This document shows positions 14,233 to 25,260 of a DNA stretch of 64,000 nt, one piece after another. The notes beneath the pieces were generated by a model, which searched no databases, had not been told where the DNA came from, and was given only the letters and a program-made list of their open reading frames with translations. Each line of letters opens with the position of its first letter. Position 1 is the first letter of the stretch. Both the position numbers and the translations under genes were made by a program. The stretch is from Darksidea phi (taxonomy: Eukaryota; Ascomycota; Dothideomycetes; Pleosporales; Lentitheciaceae): the NCBI GenBank assembly GCA_030770425.1, contig JASJFT010000028.1:124001-188000 (forward strand), written 5' to 3'.

Positions 14233-16508
14233 ATGGAGAGCCTCAGCGTGCCCGAACTCGTCGAGCGGCTTGGAAGTGATGAAGAGTCAGTACGAAAAAT
14301 GGCAGTGTTCAAGCTGCAGAATGCCATTGGCGACCCTTCGTTTGCCGACGTCTTCATACAAGAAGGGGGTCTGCCCAAGCTGAGGTTTCTGGCTCTGCAC
14401 TCAACCGGAAACACGCTGGCGTACTGCCTCACATCGTTGTCGCGACTCCTGGAACTCGACAAGGGATGGGACCATGTCACAGATGATCTCATTAAGAGAG
14501 TAAGTTTTTGTGCAGCAGTGGCTTGCCAGGCGAATTTCTGACCGCACTGGGAACAGATTGTCGAATTGGTCGTCGCGCAACCTCTCGTCAATGTCAACCG
14601 CGGCGCAATGTCTGTACTCGCCGCTATCGTTGGCCATCCTTCGCACCGAAACTCGCAACTAGGTGCCACAGGCTTTCAACGCCTGAAGCCCGCCGTCGAT
14701 TCGCAGCCACAATTTCTGCCGTCGCTTGTCGAGAAGATGACTTCGGCCGACCACGCTCTCTGCGCAAACTCCCTTCAACTTATCAATGCGTTGATGCGGG
14801 ATGCTATCGCAAATGATGCCGACTTCGAGTGGCCAAGGTTCATAAAACAGTTGCAGGAGCTGGGTGTCATTAAGAGTGTATATGGTCTTATGCAGAGTTC
14901 GGCAGTGCAAGACCTGGCGCATCCCTTGTTGGAGTTTCAATCTTTGACGAAGGTGTTGCTGAGGAAGTGGAGGGAAGAGAAAGTTGACTTGGAAAAGCCG
15001 GATCATAGGAGAGCCATCCGCGGATTGCATGCTGCAAGCAATCCAGACCAGCCGGGAGCTGATCCCAAGGGCAGCAAGAAGCAGCACCCAGCCAAATGGA
15101 GGCGGTTGGGGTTCGACTCCGAATCGCCGGCTTGGGAGTTTGAGGGCACAGGATTTCTAGGGCTCATGGACCTCACCGACTTCGTCTACAAGAACGAGGA
15201 TGGATTTCAGAAGCTTTTGCTGGAGCAATCTGCCGAGCCTCTTGAACAACGCTGCCCGGTTGCCCGTGCGAGCCTTGCCGTCACGTCAATATTGTACGAG
15301 CACTTTGAGGTCGATAAGCCGGACGATACAGAATCCCATAGGTACACGACTATCGAATCGCGAACCCACTTTGATAGGGCTTTTAAGCCTCTGTTGCTTC
15401 ATTGGTCAAGGCTGCATACGAGCGGGCTGAACGCCTTTATTCGGCTATGGAAAGCGTCGGGGGCGCAGTCTGACGACTTCGAGAAGATTGAGGAGCTGGT
15501 TCGGATCCTGATCGAACAGGTGGTGGGTCAGGCACCACGTACGAAAGAGATCAAGGACACTGAGGAGGAACTGGCCGAGTTTGACATTAAGCGCTTAAGA
15601 GAGCTGCAAATGGAATTGCTCGAACTTACATATGAGGATGCATGGGGCCATCATCTGCGGTACGCCCAGTCATTTGTTTGGCCGCAAGAGGGCATGACTA
15701 ATTCTTTATAGTCAAGTTCGCGATGAGTTACACCATGAAGCCCTGCAATTCGTCAAAGAGCAGCGCATTCGATGCTTACTACAAGGCGCTTGGTTTCCGC
15801 AAACGATGAATTACGGCACAGAGGCAGGACCGGTGACCAGCAAGACTCTTAGTCGATCAGTGCCTTCGTCCTGGCGCTTCGTTCGATTATCGCACAACCG
15901 ACGTTATCTGCATTATGCGGACTTTGAAGCGAAAACAGCGCCGGAGCCTAGACTGGATGCCTTACAGGACAAAAGTACGTATATTGATTACGACCTACAT
16001 GGGGTATATGGGTCGGTGTAGGCGCCGTGGCTGACTTGGGTGACCAGTTGATCTCTCCATTGTGTCTTCGGTCGTCAGCAACGTATCGGCATCGGCCCCG
16101 TCAACTTCTTCGTCTGACAGCACGCTTACCATGCTACGGGAACCTGGGCCTGCGTCCACTTGGACGAAAATCACCATCCACGGCTACCTGCCAGCGTCTA
16201 CTCATGCAAGGCAGACGTCAGACGCGTCCAAGGGCACACAGAAGGAGTCAGTCCTTTTACAACTTCACCCGCAGAGTCACACACTTGCATCAGAGTGGCT
16301 TGACGGACTTCTTATGCTGCTGAACCAGCAGCCAATAACAGCGGATACCAACAAGTTGGTCAACCTGATCGGTGGCTACGGACTCAAGATTCGCCTTCTC
16401 AACGTGCGGTTCGAGGACGTCGGGATGGAGGAGCCGGTCCTTCCTAGCCGTGAGGGACTGGACGAGGAATATTATTACGACATTGGTGGGATGGAGGCCG
16501 GGGTCTGA
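14233..16508 (+). CDS. ELMO/CED-12 domain protein with PH-like region
   Basis: Proteins of this family are scaffold partners of DOCK-type exchange factors for Rac-like GTPases, acting at the cell cortex. Four exons: 14233-14499, 14557-15659, 15712-15974 and 16048-16508, giving 697 residues, in the range of metazoan ELMO proteins. Residues 1-240 are armadillo-like helices (VPELVERLGSDEESVRKMAVFKLQ). The ELMO domain lies around residues 270-440 (WRRLGFDSESPAWEF..GFLGLMDLTDFV). The region from about 480 to 640 looks PH-like (LLQGAWFP, SWRFVRLSHNRRYLHYADF, followed by a low-complexity loop). The C-terminus is acidic, without an obvious Pro-rich SH3 ligand. Assignment is by domain wording; the individual partner is unknown. 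Confidence 0.88.
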
Positions 16509-17779
16509 GTCTGGGCGAACCGTGCTTCCATGTGCGCATTCAGCCTCAAGCTTGTTTCGGAACAAGGAGGGAGGGGTTGGAAGCGGTTCAATCAGGCACA
16601 AGAGTCCGGTAGCTGGGTGCAGGTGCCGTCGTTTTGACAGGCGCTATCATGGCGGCGAGGGGTAAGCTTGGCTTCTTGGTTCCATGTCCGGATGTACAGG
16701 GCTTCGGCCCCGGTGGTAATTGCTGAGTGCTTTGCCAAAGATGGTGGTTAATCTGGGCCGGCGGACGGCTGCGTTGGAGGTGTATGGTTGTCGCGATTCT
16801 CTTTGATACCCTTTGCTTTTGCAGTCGCAGCAAGGCGCCTCTCGCGGGCATGAAAGGCTTCACTTGCCCACAATGGCTAGACGCTGCTGCCGTGGCTGTA
16901 TTGCACCGCGCACGTAGGGTACACGGAGAGCGGCAGCGAATATTTGGTGCAGTGGTGGTGCTACGGCCGGCTGTTCTCGAGCCCAGCCACTCGGGATCTC
17001 GCCATAGGGTTCCAGAAAGTCAATTGATGAAAGACTTTAGACAACGGCGTGCTTCTGAAACTCTATCGAGACCCCGGCGTCCTGGGTCCCTTGCCCCCCC
17101 GGGGATGCCCAGCGGTGATCGTCGGCCCAGCAGGCGGCCGGCGTGCTGACTGTGTGTGTGTTCCTGGGCGACCTTGGCCTGAAACAGCAGGTTAGGAGGA
17201 GCGGGAGACGCGGGGAGGGGAACATGTGCAACCACGAAGCACGCAGCAATTGGTTGCATGTGGTGTTGGCTGTGCGCGCAGCTGCTGGGAGGGGGGGCTT
17301 TCGGGCGTGGGCGGAGGGCGAATGGCCTCTCGTGGAGCTTAGCTCTGCTCCTGCTCTGTCGCAGGGTCCCAAGAGTGCGCGCGACCTGTTCAGACGTGAG
17401 TGGGTGACGGCGGAGAGGCACCCGTCGACGGGCGGCGCAGTGGACGGCTGCATACGACTGGCTTTCGCTCGAGAGCTGCAGCCGCCAGCGCCGTGCTCCC
17501 TTGGTGAAAGTGCCTGGGCCCGCAGGTCCTCATCAACCACCGCGTCGCCCGTGTCTCTGGTCTGATTTCGTTGCTCTCTTCGACCGCCGTCCTCTGCTGC
17601 ACATTCACACCGACGGCAGCCAACCGAGCTCGACGCACCCACAGGCCCAGCCCCCGGCACAGGCACAGGCCCAGGCACAGCAGCTCGTTCCGCCATATGA
17701 GCAGCAACAGCGCGGGCGTGCGAATCTTGCCCCCTCTTGCGACTCCCCCCCGCGCGATCCCCCTTTGGCTGCCGGCGCC
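16509..17779. other. intergenic, GC-rich, upstream region of next gene
   Basis: 1.27 kb between the ELMO stop and the next start. The right half (about 17,050-17,779) is GC-rich, open on several frames of both strands and pyrimidine-rich at the end, consistent with a long 5' UTR. Overlapping frames on both strands are low-complexity (Arg/Pro/Ser/Ala) and do not look like protein families. Confidence 0.55.
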
Positions 17780-19413
17780 ATGAAGAAGAAGGCAAACGCA
17801 ACCGCTCCCTGCTCTGCGGCCGAGTATGAATCGTTGCCCGAGCCGTTGCAGTACGTGTTGAGAGCCATGCGCCCCCTATCACAATCACATTCGCCCCAGC
17901 CATTCACGGGTGCAGCCGAATGCATGAACCTTCAACCCACCCCGCCGCCGATTCTGTACCTGACAGCTCAGACGATACCTAATGGCGCCTATGCTGACCA
18001 CGCCGCTGCAGGAGAAAATGCTTCAGTTCGCTGGAGCGTCTGCGCATTGCAGACCAGCAAGCCCGCCAGGGGCGCGAGGGCCAGCATTATAATCATGCTT
18101 CTCATCCCGCGTCCCGCACGCCCTCGATTGCCATCCGTCGCTCCATCGCCCTAGGCTCGTCGCGTCGCCGACTACGCAAGGCCGAGCGTCTAAAGCAGGA
18201 CCGTCTCGTCGCCCACGCCGACACCCGATTCTTTCTTTCGCTTCCTGCGAAGGTCCAGCGGTCGGCCTTTTCCAGGGAAGAGCAAGTACTGCTGCTAGCA
18301 AGGTGCGATCAGTCCCCCTTGCCGCACGAACCACACCAGCCGGACCAACGCTTTGCCGGCTTCCAGTTCGACTTCTACGACGACCACGACCACGACGCTG
18401 CCGCCGACAATTCACCGGAGCGTGGACGTGCACGAAGGCGGCCGTCCTCTGCCTCCTCTGCGTCCAACGTCTCCCCGACGCGAGCCCCTTCGCCCCGCAC
18501 ACGGCAAGAAGAGCAGGAGCAAGATACGGAAAGCAGCCTCTTGTGCCTCGACACCATGAGCCCTCCGCCTTCCCAGCCCATGTCGCGCGCAACCTACAAG
18601 CGCACCATGTCGCTTACCAGCCTGCCTGTCCGCCACTCCACCTCCTCTGCGCCCCTCTCCATGGACCCACCGGCTTCTGCGCGTGCGAAGGCATCCTGGC
18701 ACCAGCGTGCGCACTCGCAGTCCCTGTCTGGGCGGCGCTCCTCGCATACGCCCACAGCATCCGTGTTCGACGCTGAGGCTACGCACTATCGAGACCCCGA
18801 GGCGAGGAAGAAGCTGCGCATGTACCTTGCTTCCCCGCAAAAGTTCGACGAGGCCGTCGAGTTTGGCTTCCCATCGCATCCCGGCGACGACACTGCGCCG
18901 CACCGCTATCAGCTCCCTCCCATCGCCACCGATGCCCGCAACTTCAGCCGCGACATGCAAACTTTCCTCAAGGACGACAAGGTGTCATTCCTCGAGGACA
19001 ATGAAGAGGAGGACAAGGGTCTTGATTCAGACGGCGACTCGATCGCTGACATGGACTCGCCTGTCACTCCATCTAGCGTTGGGAAGTCATTCCGCTATCA
19101 AACCCGGCATCAGTCGTCGAACATCTCCTCCCTGGACTCGAATGGCCTTCCCCCAACTCACCCAATGGCCGGCCGCCTGAACCGCGAGATGACTTTGCGC
19201 ATGACGCTCACGCGACCTGACCTGAGAGCGGACGAGGACCAGTTGTACGGTTGGCAAGGCCAGCGAGGCTCAAAAGATGACCCATTCGCCCTAGAGGAGC
19301 TGCAGCTCTCGGACGATATGAACGGGACTAAAAGCCCTTTCTACGTCAAGCCCAAGCCGCAAGGCAACCTCGTATCCCGTCTCTTCAAGCGCGCCAGCAA
19401 AAAGGGAAGGTGA
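17780..19413 (+). CDS. hypothetical protein, Ser/Arg-rich
   Basis: Function not recognised. Two exons: 17780-17850 and 18012-19413, with a 161-base intron (GTACGT..CAG), giving 490 residues. The joined frame reads LPEPLQRKCFSSLERLRIAD across the junction. A basic, helical segment (about residues 60-110: SSRRRLRKAERLKQDR..FFLSLPAKVQRSAFSREEQ) is followed by a His/Asp run and Ser/Pro-rich linkers with many RxxS/SP sites. A block around residues 240-260 (YRDPEARKKLRMYLASPQKFDEAVEFGFPS) looks like a conserved motif. The end is basic (LFKRASKKGR). The composition suggests a phospho-regulated cytosolic or cortical protein. No membrane segments or enzyme motifs are visible. Confidence 0.75.
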
Positions 19414-21205
19414 AGACCTTGTTCCACCACCACCCTTGCACGATTTACGAGAACCTGCGCGATTCTGCAACGACACCGATGCATCATGACAGCCACGATG
19501 TCTAGTTTCTAATGCACTTCTTCAAAATGGCAGCTTATCACCAAAACGAGTTCTACGATTTCATTTGTGCTGCATACCCAGCGGGCGTTTACTACCCTTC
19601 CATTACGGCCGGAGTTTACACAGACTATTTTCTTCCTTGTACGATACCACTTAGCATGCATAAATGAGGTGCTGCGGGAATAGCAGATGGCCACCATCAG
19701 GGGTCATCTTGACTACCCTGGGAGTTGGTTGGGGTTTTTATTAGGGGTATACTGTTACGTCTGCGGGATATATTCCCGGGATAGACAGGATGATGACCGC
19801 TTACGGGTTTACGGCTGGCAGCAGGGCGAAAGATGATAGATACCCCGAATGTACAATAAAGTGGGAATTTCGAGCTGTTGACAAAAATTCCTTTCTGGCG
19901 TCAATAATCATGCGTTGTGTGGCGCAACTGTGGCTTTATTGGCTCTTCCCGCCCTCTACCATTGCCGATACTTTTTGCGACCAAAGTCTGTATTACGGTC
20001 ATGCAAAAGAAAATTAGTCGAGAACTACATGTTCCGAATCTTCGCCTCGTATCGACATTTTCTCATCCTCGCCGCATTCCTACATCGCACATGCATTCAG
20101 AATACACCCCAGACGGTGCCACTATTGCATACACGGCGACAAGGATTCCTACACTACCAGTACGCTACTGTACCACAGAAAATGCACAACCACGAGTCAG
20201 TATACAGCTGCAAGTGATTAGATTACGCTCGGGTCACGCTACAACGGCACGTACGGTAGCGTCGTTTGGCTAGCTCCATACACGGATAGCTCCCGCACTT
20301 TCAACAATGGGGGGTTCCCTGGTCCGCGAGGCGGTGAGGGCTGAACGAGTGGCGTTTGCGTTTCGCGATGGGTCTCGCGGTGTCGGTGCGAGAGGGCAGT
20401 GCGGCCCCAGGTGGGGAGAGAGAAAACCACCTCGAATGATATTTTTACACGGGGCGCTAGGTGTTATTTCGTACCGCCTGGCCTGCGAGATGTGAGACGG
20501 CCGGTGCAAAAGGTTGATGGCGAGCGGAATGGGGCAATTGCCGACGGTAAGTCGTCGTTGGGCTGGGAGAAACATCTGTCATTGCATGATTCCAAGGGGT
20601 GCGGGCTCCTCTCGTGATGTGACGCCAAGCGCAGATACCCTCACATGAACCTTACAACGTTGATCGGTCGCGATGATTCGAGCTAGGCGGAAAGAGCCGT
20701 ACGTATATGGTGTGCATGACCGAAACAGAGGATAAGGTTCTGTCAAAAATGGATAGACATGGTATTAGACCTGCCGCACTTGGGAGTAGACATGTTGAGC
20801 GTAATGGTACAATTTTACATGGTTGGACTACGCGATTCAGTCATGGCTGGGCCCAGTATTCGTGGAAAATTAGGCCTATGCCAGGGTTGAGGGCTCGCAT
20901 AAGTATTGGAGAACCTGTTTGAGGAGGATGACAAGTAGCAAACTTGATGAGCATGCGTCAAACGTCGTTAGCGCAAAATAGTCGTGAACTGCACGTGGAC
21001 TATTCCGTCAACTTGGATCATGAGGCTTGTATGTAAGAGGCTCCCGAATGCTGGGCTCAAGCAAGTTCTCGCCTTCTGCAGGGCAATTCACATTGAGTCA
21101 ATGCAAGCCTGAACAGTGGTCTAGCAGTGCTCTCGTGCCTTTCATGGTACCCATATTAACCCCAAACGTGCTGTACAGACATCGCTCACCCCGACCATCG
21201 CTTGC
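19414..21205. other. intergenic between convergent genes
   Basis: 1.8 kb between the 3' ends of the Ser/Arg-rich protein gene (plus) and CCT4 (minus). Short open frames (up to about 118 residues) show no family resemblance or splice-linked continuation. No RNA gene or repeat family was identified. Confidence 0.55.
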
Positions 21206-23054
21206 TTACCGAGACAAGGCAATGTCGTCGATTCTCAGAATCATCTTGACTGTTTCAGCTGCTAGCTCGATTGCACTCGTGCTCACAAGCAGGGGTTGCA
21301 ACACGTTCTCCTCCGCAATGTCGTTCTTGACGCCGCCGCTCTTGATGCTAACACCGGCGTTTCGCTGATCCTGGGCATGTCGATGCCTTAATTCCGTGAC
21401 GACCTTGATGCTGTTCAGGCCGGCGTTTTCCGCCAGGGTAGTGGGGATGACCTCCATTGCATCCGCGAATGCTTTCCAACATATAGATTCTGTGCCGGTA
21501 AGCTCACGCGCCTTGAGGGACAGTCGATGGGCGATTTCTATTTCGGGTGCGCCGCCACCTGCAAGAAGGGCCTTCTTCTTCACTAGTGAGCGAATAGCAC
21601 AGTGGGCATCATGCAAGGAGCGCTCGGTTTCATCCAAGATCAACGAGTTCGCGCCTCGGCAGACGATGGAGACTGTCGAAGAGGCAGCCTTTACGCCGGA
21701 CACCTTGACATAACGAGCGCCTGAGGATTGGATCTCTTCAACGAGATCTGCAGAACCGAGCTTGTCTTCTGTGAATGAATCAATGTCGGCGATTGGCTTG
21801 CAGCCAGTGCTCTATTCTTTGTTAGTTCTTATCCGCATGAAGTCCGTAGTTCTTACCTTGCAGATGAACTCAATCTCCTCACGCTCAATATCCTTTACAA
21901 CGAGGATCTTCAACTTTGACAGGAAGTGAAGACTGAGGTCGTTGACAGCATCTCTCAGGATTGACTTCTGAATGAAGAGAACATTGCACTTCGCCTTCTG
22001 GATTTTCTTGACCATATTCAGCAAATATGTTCGCTCTTCCTTGAGGATCTTGTCCATCTGCCTGTAATCGTTGACCACAATCTGATTCTCCATATCAGGC
22101 TTGGGCGGACTGAGCTGGAACTGTATCAGACCAATTTTTGCCTTCTCTTTTATCGTTGGGCCGCCAGCGCTCTTGACCACCGGTTGGTGAAGCACAAGCC
22201 CGTCGGTCATCTCGCTGTCCTCGATGGTCCCACCCGCCTTCTTGATGATGCGGATGTTCTTAAGATCCACATTATCTGCCGTCTTGGGGTCGATGACCTT
22301 GAGTACTGAGTCCACAGCCATGATGGGTAGTTTCGGCTCCTGTGCAACGATCTTCGATGAAAGCGCCGTTGTTGCAGCCTTGAGTAGCGTTGGCCTGTCG
22401 CTGAGCTGAATGGGTATGGACATATCGGTAAGAATGTCTATAGCATGTGCTGCGGCGCGCTGGAAGGCTTCTGATATCACGGTTGGATGAATGCCCTTCC
22501 CCAATAACCGCTCGGCGGCACCCAGCAGACTTCCGGCGATTACCACGACCGATGTTGTGCCATCTCCTGCTTCAATGTCCTGGGCATGTGCGAGGTCGAC
22601 GAGCATCTTCGCGGAGGGGTGCATGACGCTCATCTGATTTAGCATGGTCGCGCCGTCGTTCGTGATGATGGTCGCGCCTTTGCCTGTTTGAATCTGTACA
22701 TACATTAGCAGGCCTCGTGACGTTCTGAGCTGTATACTTACCATCTTGTCCATTCCTTTCGGCCCAAGAGACTGTCAAAATGTTAGTACTTATATTCAAC
22801 CCCGCCCCCAACAACTGGGACATACCGTTCGGATGGCATCGGCAACAGCTGTCATTCTGAATTAGCCAGAAGCTCCAGTTCATGGTGCTGAAGCCCACCT
22901 TACCTCTCGCAGCTACGATGTTCGCAATCCTGACAGCCCTAGGCTTTTCCTTGTCCTATCGCTGCCGTCAGTCAATGTTTTCATAGCGCAAGTAATGACC
23001 CCTTACCCTAAACGCAGCATTTCCGCCACCGCCAGTTGCAACTTGAGCCGTCAT
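21206..23054 (-). CDS. CCT4: T-complex protein 1 subunit delta (chaperonin CCT4)
   Basis: A subunit of the cytosolic TRiC/CCT ring that folds actin, tubulin and WD40 proteins. Six exons: 23054-23007, 22955-22904, 22848-22826 (23 bases), 22771-22742 (30 bases), 22693-21857 and 21811-21206, giving 531 residues, as expected. The N-terminus is a short Gly-rich leader, then [35 protein letters not shown]. ATPase signatures are [15 protein letters not shown] and, near residue 390, [12 protein letters not shown]. The 5' end is cut into four small exons while the body is nearly uninterrupted. It is divergent from RPT1 over 315 bases that include a heat-shock-like element. Confidence 0.97.
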
Positions 23055-23369
23055 TTTGTGTATACGAAGGAATCAAAGACGAAAACTGGGTATCGCGGGT
23101 GCGTGGGTCGATGTCTTGGTGCCTTCGAATTTCTAGAAACAAAATCGAGGCGCGCGTCGGTGAATCTTCGGCAACGCAACGCAAACGCCGATTCGACAGC
23201 CTTACAGCTACCTCTTCACTGATTACAACACCTCACTCGCCATCCATAACCCACACAACCACCCTCACCCCCCTTACGCACACTCCCGTCGGGACTGAAG
23301 GAGCAACCCGCCCGAACCTCGCCCACAACTGCCATCCGCTCCGACTCCCCCGCAGTCTTAACCGCAAAC
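23055..23369. promoter_or_regulatory. shared divergent promoter CCT4 / RPT1
   Basis: 315 bases between a chaperonin subunit and a proteasome ATPase, transcribed in opposite directions. It holds TTCTAGAA at 23131-23138. No proteasome-associated PACE box (GGTGGCAAA) was seen on either strand. The RPT1-proximal 130 bases are C/A-rich, as in a 5' UTR. Confidence 0.65.
23131..23138. promoter_or_regulatory. heat-shock-element-like site (TTCnnGAA)
   Basis: TTCTAGAA is a perfect two-unit inverted repeat matching the core of the heat shock factor site (nTTCnnGAAn). A further TTCGAA sits immediately left. A canonical three-unit array is not complete, so binding is an inference from context: both flanking genes serve proteostasis. 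Confidence 0.45.
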
Positions 23370-24846
23370 ATGCCCTCCGCCACGGGGTCCAGCTGGGAGA
23401 AGTACCAGAAGAACTTCGCCGACGATGAGATAGAGGAGAAGAAGATCACACCTCTGACCGACGAGTAAGCCAAGCGTGCCGGATGTCGCGTGTGTATATG
23501 ATGCTAAGCAGGCGACAGAGACATTCAGGTGTTGAAGACATATGGAGCGGCGCCGTATGGTGCGGAGCTCAAGAAGCTCGAGAAGGAGATCAAAGACAAG
23601 CAGCAGACGATAAACGAGAAGATTGGTAGGTCCAACGATAGTAATTCTCCTGAGAAACATGGCTGACATTGTATAGGTGTCAAGGTATCTTCCTTCGCAT
23701 CCACCGCATTCCGGAGCTTGCTCTAACCGTTCATAGGAATCAGATACCGGTCTCGCACCTCCACATCTCTGGGATATCGCCGCCGACCGACAACGAATGC
23801 AAGAGGAACAGCCCCTCCAGGTTGCCCGATGCACAAAGATAATACAAGACGAGAAAGACTCCGAGAAGAGCAAGTATGTCATCAACGTCAAGCAGATCGC
23901 CAAGTTTGTTGTCAACCTCGGCGAGCGCGTATCGCCAACAGATATCGAAGAGGGCATGCGAGTAGGCGTCGACCGGAACAAGTACCAAATCCTCCTTCCG
24001 CTACCACCAAAGATCGACCCCTCAGTTACTATGATGACGGTCGAGGACAAGCCCGATGTTACATACGGAGATGTTGGAGGCTGCAAAGAGCAGATTGAGA
24101 AACTACGAGAAGTCGTCGAGATGCCGCTGCTTTCGCCCGAGCGCTTCGTAAACCTCGGTATCGACCCTCCTAAAGGTGCTCTTCTCTACGGCCCTCCCGG
24201 TACCGGGAAGACGCTCTGCGCCCGAGCCGTCGCCAACCGGACAGATGCTACCTTCATCCGCGTTATCGGTTCCGAACTCGTACAGAAATACGTCGGTGAG
24301 GGTGCCCGTATGGTCCGCGAGCTTTTCGAGATGGCACGGACAAAGAAGGCTTGCATCATCTTCTTCGACGAAATCGATGCTGTCGGTGGTGCCCGTTTCG
24401 ACGACGGCGCAGGAGGTGACAATGAAGTCCAGCGCACCATGTTGGAGCTTATCACACAGCTCGATGGTTTCGACTCCCGCGGAAACATCAAGGTCATGTT
24501 TGCTACCAACAGACCGTCAACGCTAGACCCTGCCCTAATGCGTCCTGGGCGTATCGATCGAAAGATCGAATTCTCGCTGCCAGACATGGAAGGTCGAGCC
24601 AACATTCTCCGCATTCATGCGAAGAGCATGAGCGTGGAGCGTGATATCCGTTGGGAGCTCATCTCACGGTTGTGCCCCAACAGCACTGGTGCGGAGCTTA
24701 GGAGTGTGGCGACCGAGGCAGGGATGTTCGCTATTCGAGCGAGGAGGAAGGTTGCAACCGAGAAGGATTTCTTAGCCGCGGTGGATAAGGTCATCAAGGG
24801 TAACTTGAAGTTCAACTCGACGGCAACGTACATGCAATACAACTAA
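23370..24846 (+). CDS. RPT1: 26S proteasome regulatory ATPase subunit RPT1 (PSMC2 type)
   Basis: An AAA+ ATPase of the 19S base that unfolds substrates into the 20S core. Four exons: 23370-23464, 23519-23625, 23677-23684 (an 8-base microexon) and 23737-24846, giving 439 residues. The N-terminus ([20 protein letters not shown]) is followed by a coiled coil ([20 protein letters not shown]), an OB domain, then Walker A GPPGTGKT, Walker [28 protein letters not shown] and the [11 protein letters not shown] arginine-finger region. The C-terminal YMQYN resembles the YMTYN end of RPT1/PSMC2 and separates it from the other five Rpt paralogues. The microexon is required to keep [20 protein letters not shown] in frame. 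Confidence 0.96.
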
Positions 24847-25260
24847 GCGAAGACGGAGTGCTACTTCTCGGGCATAAATCGAGTAGCTTCTTCAGCTGCT
24901 TTGTATGAGTACTTGGGAGCATATAGCTATAGAGATAGTTTGCTGCACGTAATGCTGAGGGTATGATAGTATCTCGTCATTGTTGTGACAACCGCTAGGT
25001 TGGTCAGGAGTATCCAGTAGGGATACTGTCATTAGTATATCCTTGATCTGTAAAGCAAGTGGATTAATGGGTCTATGGATCGATCGTCCTTATAGAATTC
25101 GTATAACCCATCTATATAGCCCACTATCAATTCTATTACCTTTCTACTCGGTCCAAAGACGGCTAGTATAGCTGAAACATCCGTATATTAGGTCGAGATG
25201 TTCACCCTTCATCACTATTTGAAAACAATTGAAGAACGACGTCTTATTGCCCTATACTCT
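24847..25260. other. intergenic between convergent genes
   Basis: AT-rich 3' region between RPT1 (plus) and AMP deaminase (minus). Terminators are expected on both sides; nothing else was recognised. Confidence 0.6.

Noticed and set aside
13935..14669. 244-residue minus-strand frame over the ELMO start
   Set aside because: Antisense to the better-supported ELMO gene and spans its first intron.
17037..17903. 288-residue minus-strand open frame
   Set aside because: GC-rich low-complexity sequence (Arg/Ser/Pro/Ala), no ATG-supported start, overlaps the 5' region of a better-supported plus-strand gene.
23358..24086. 242-residue frame antisense to RPT1
   Set aside because: Shadow of the RPT1 exons, crosses its introns, no resemblance to a family.
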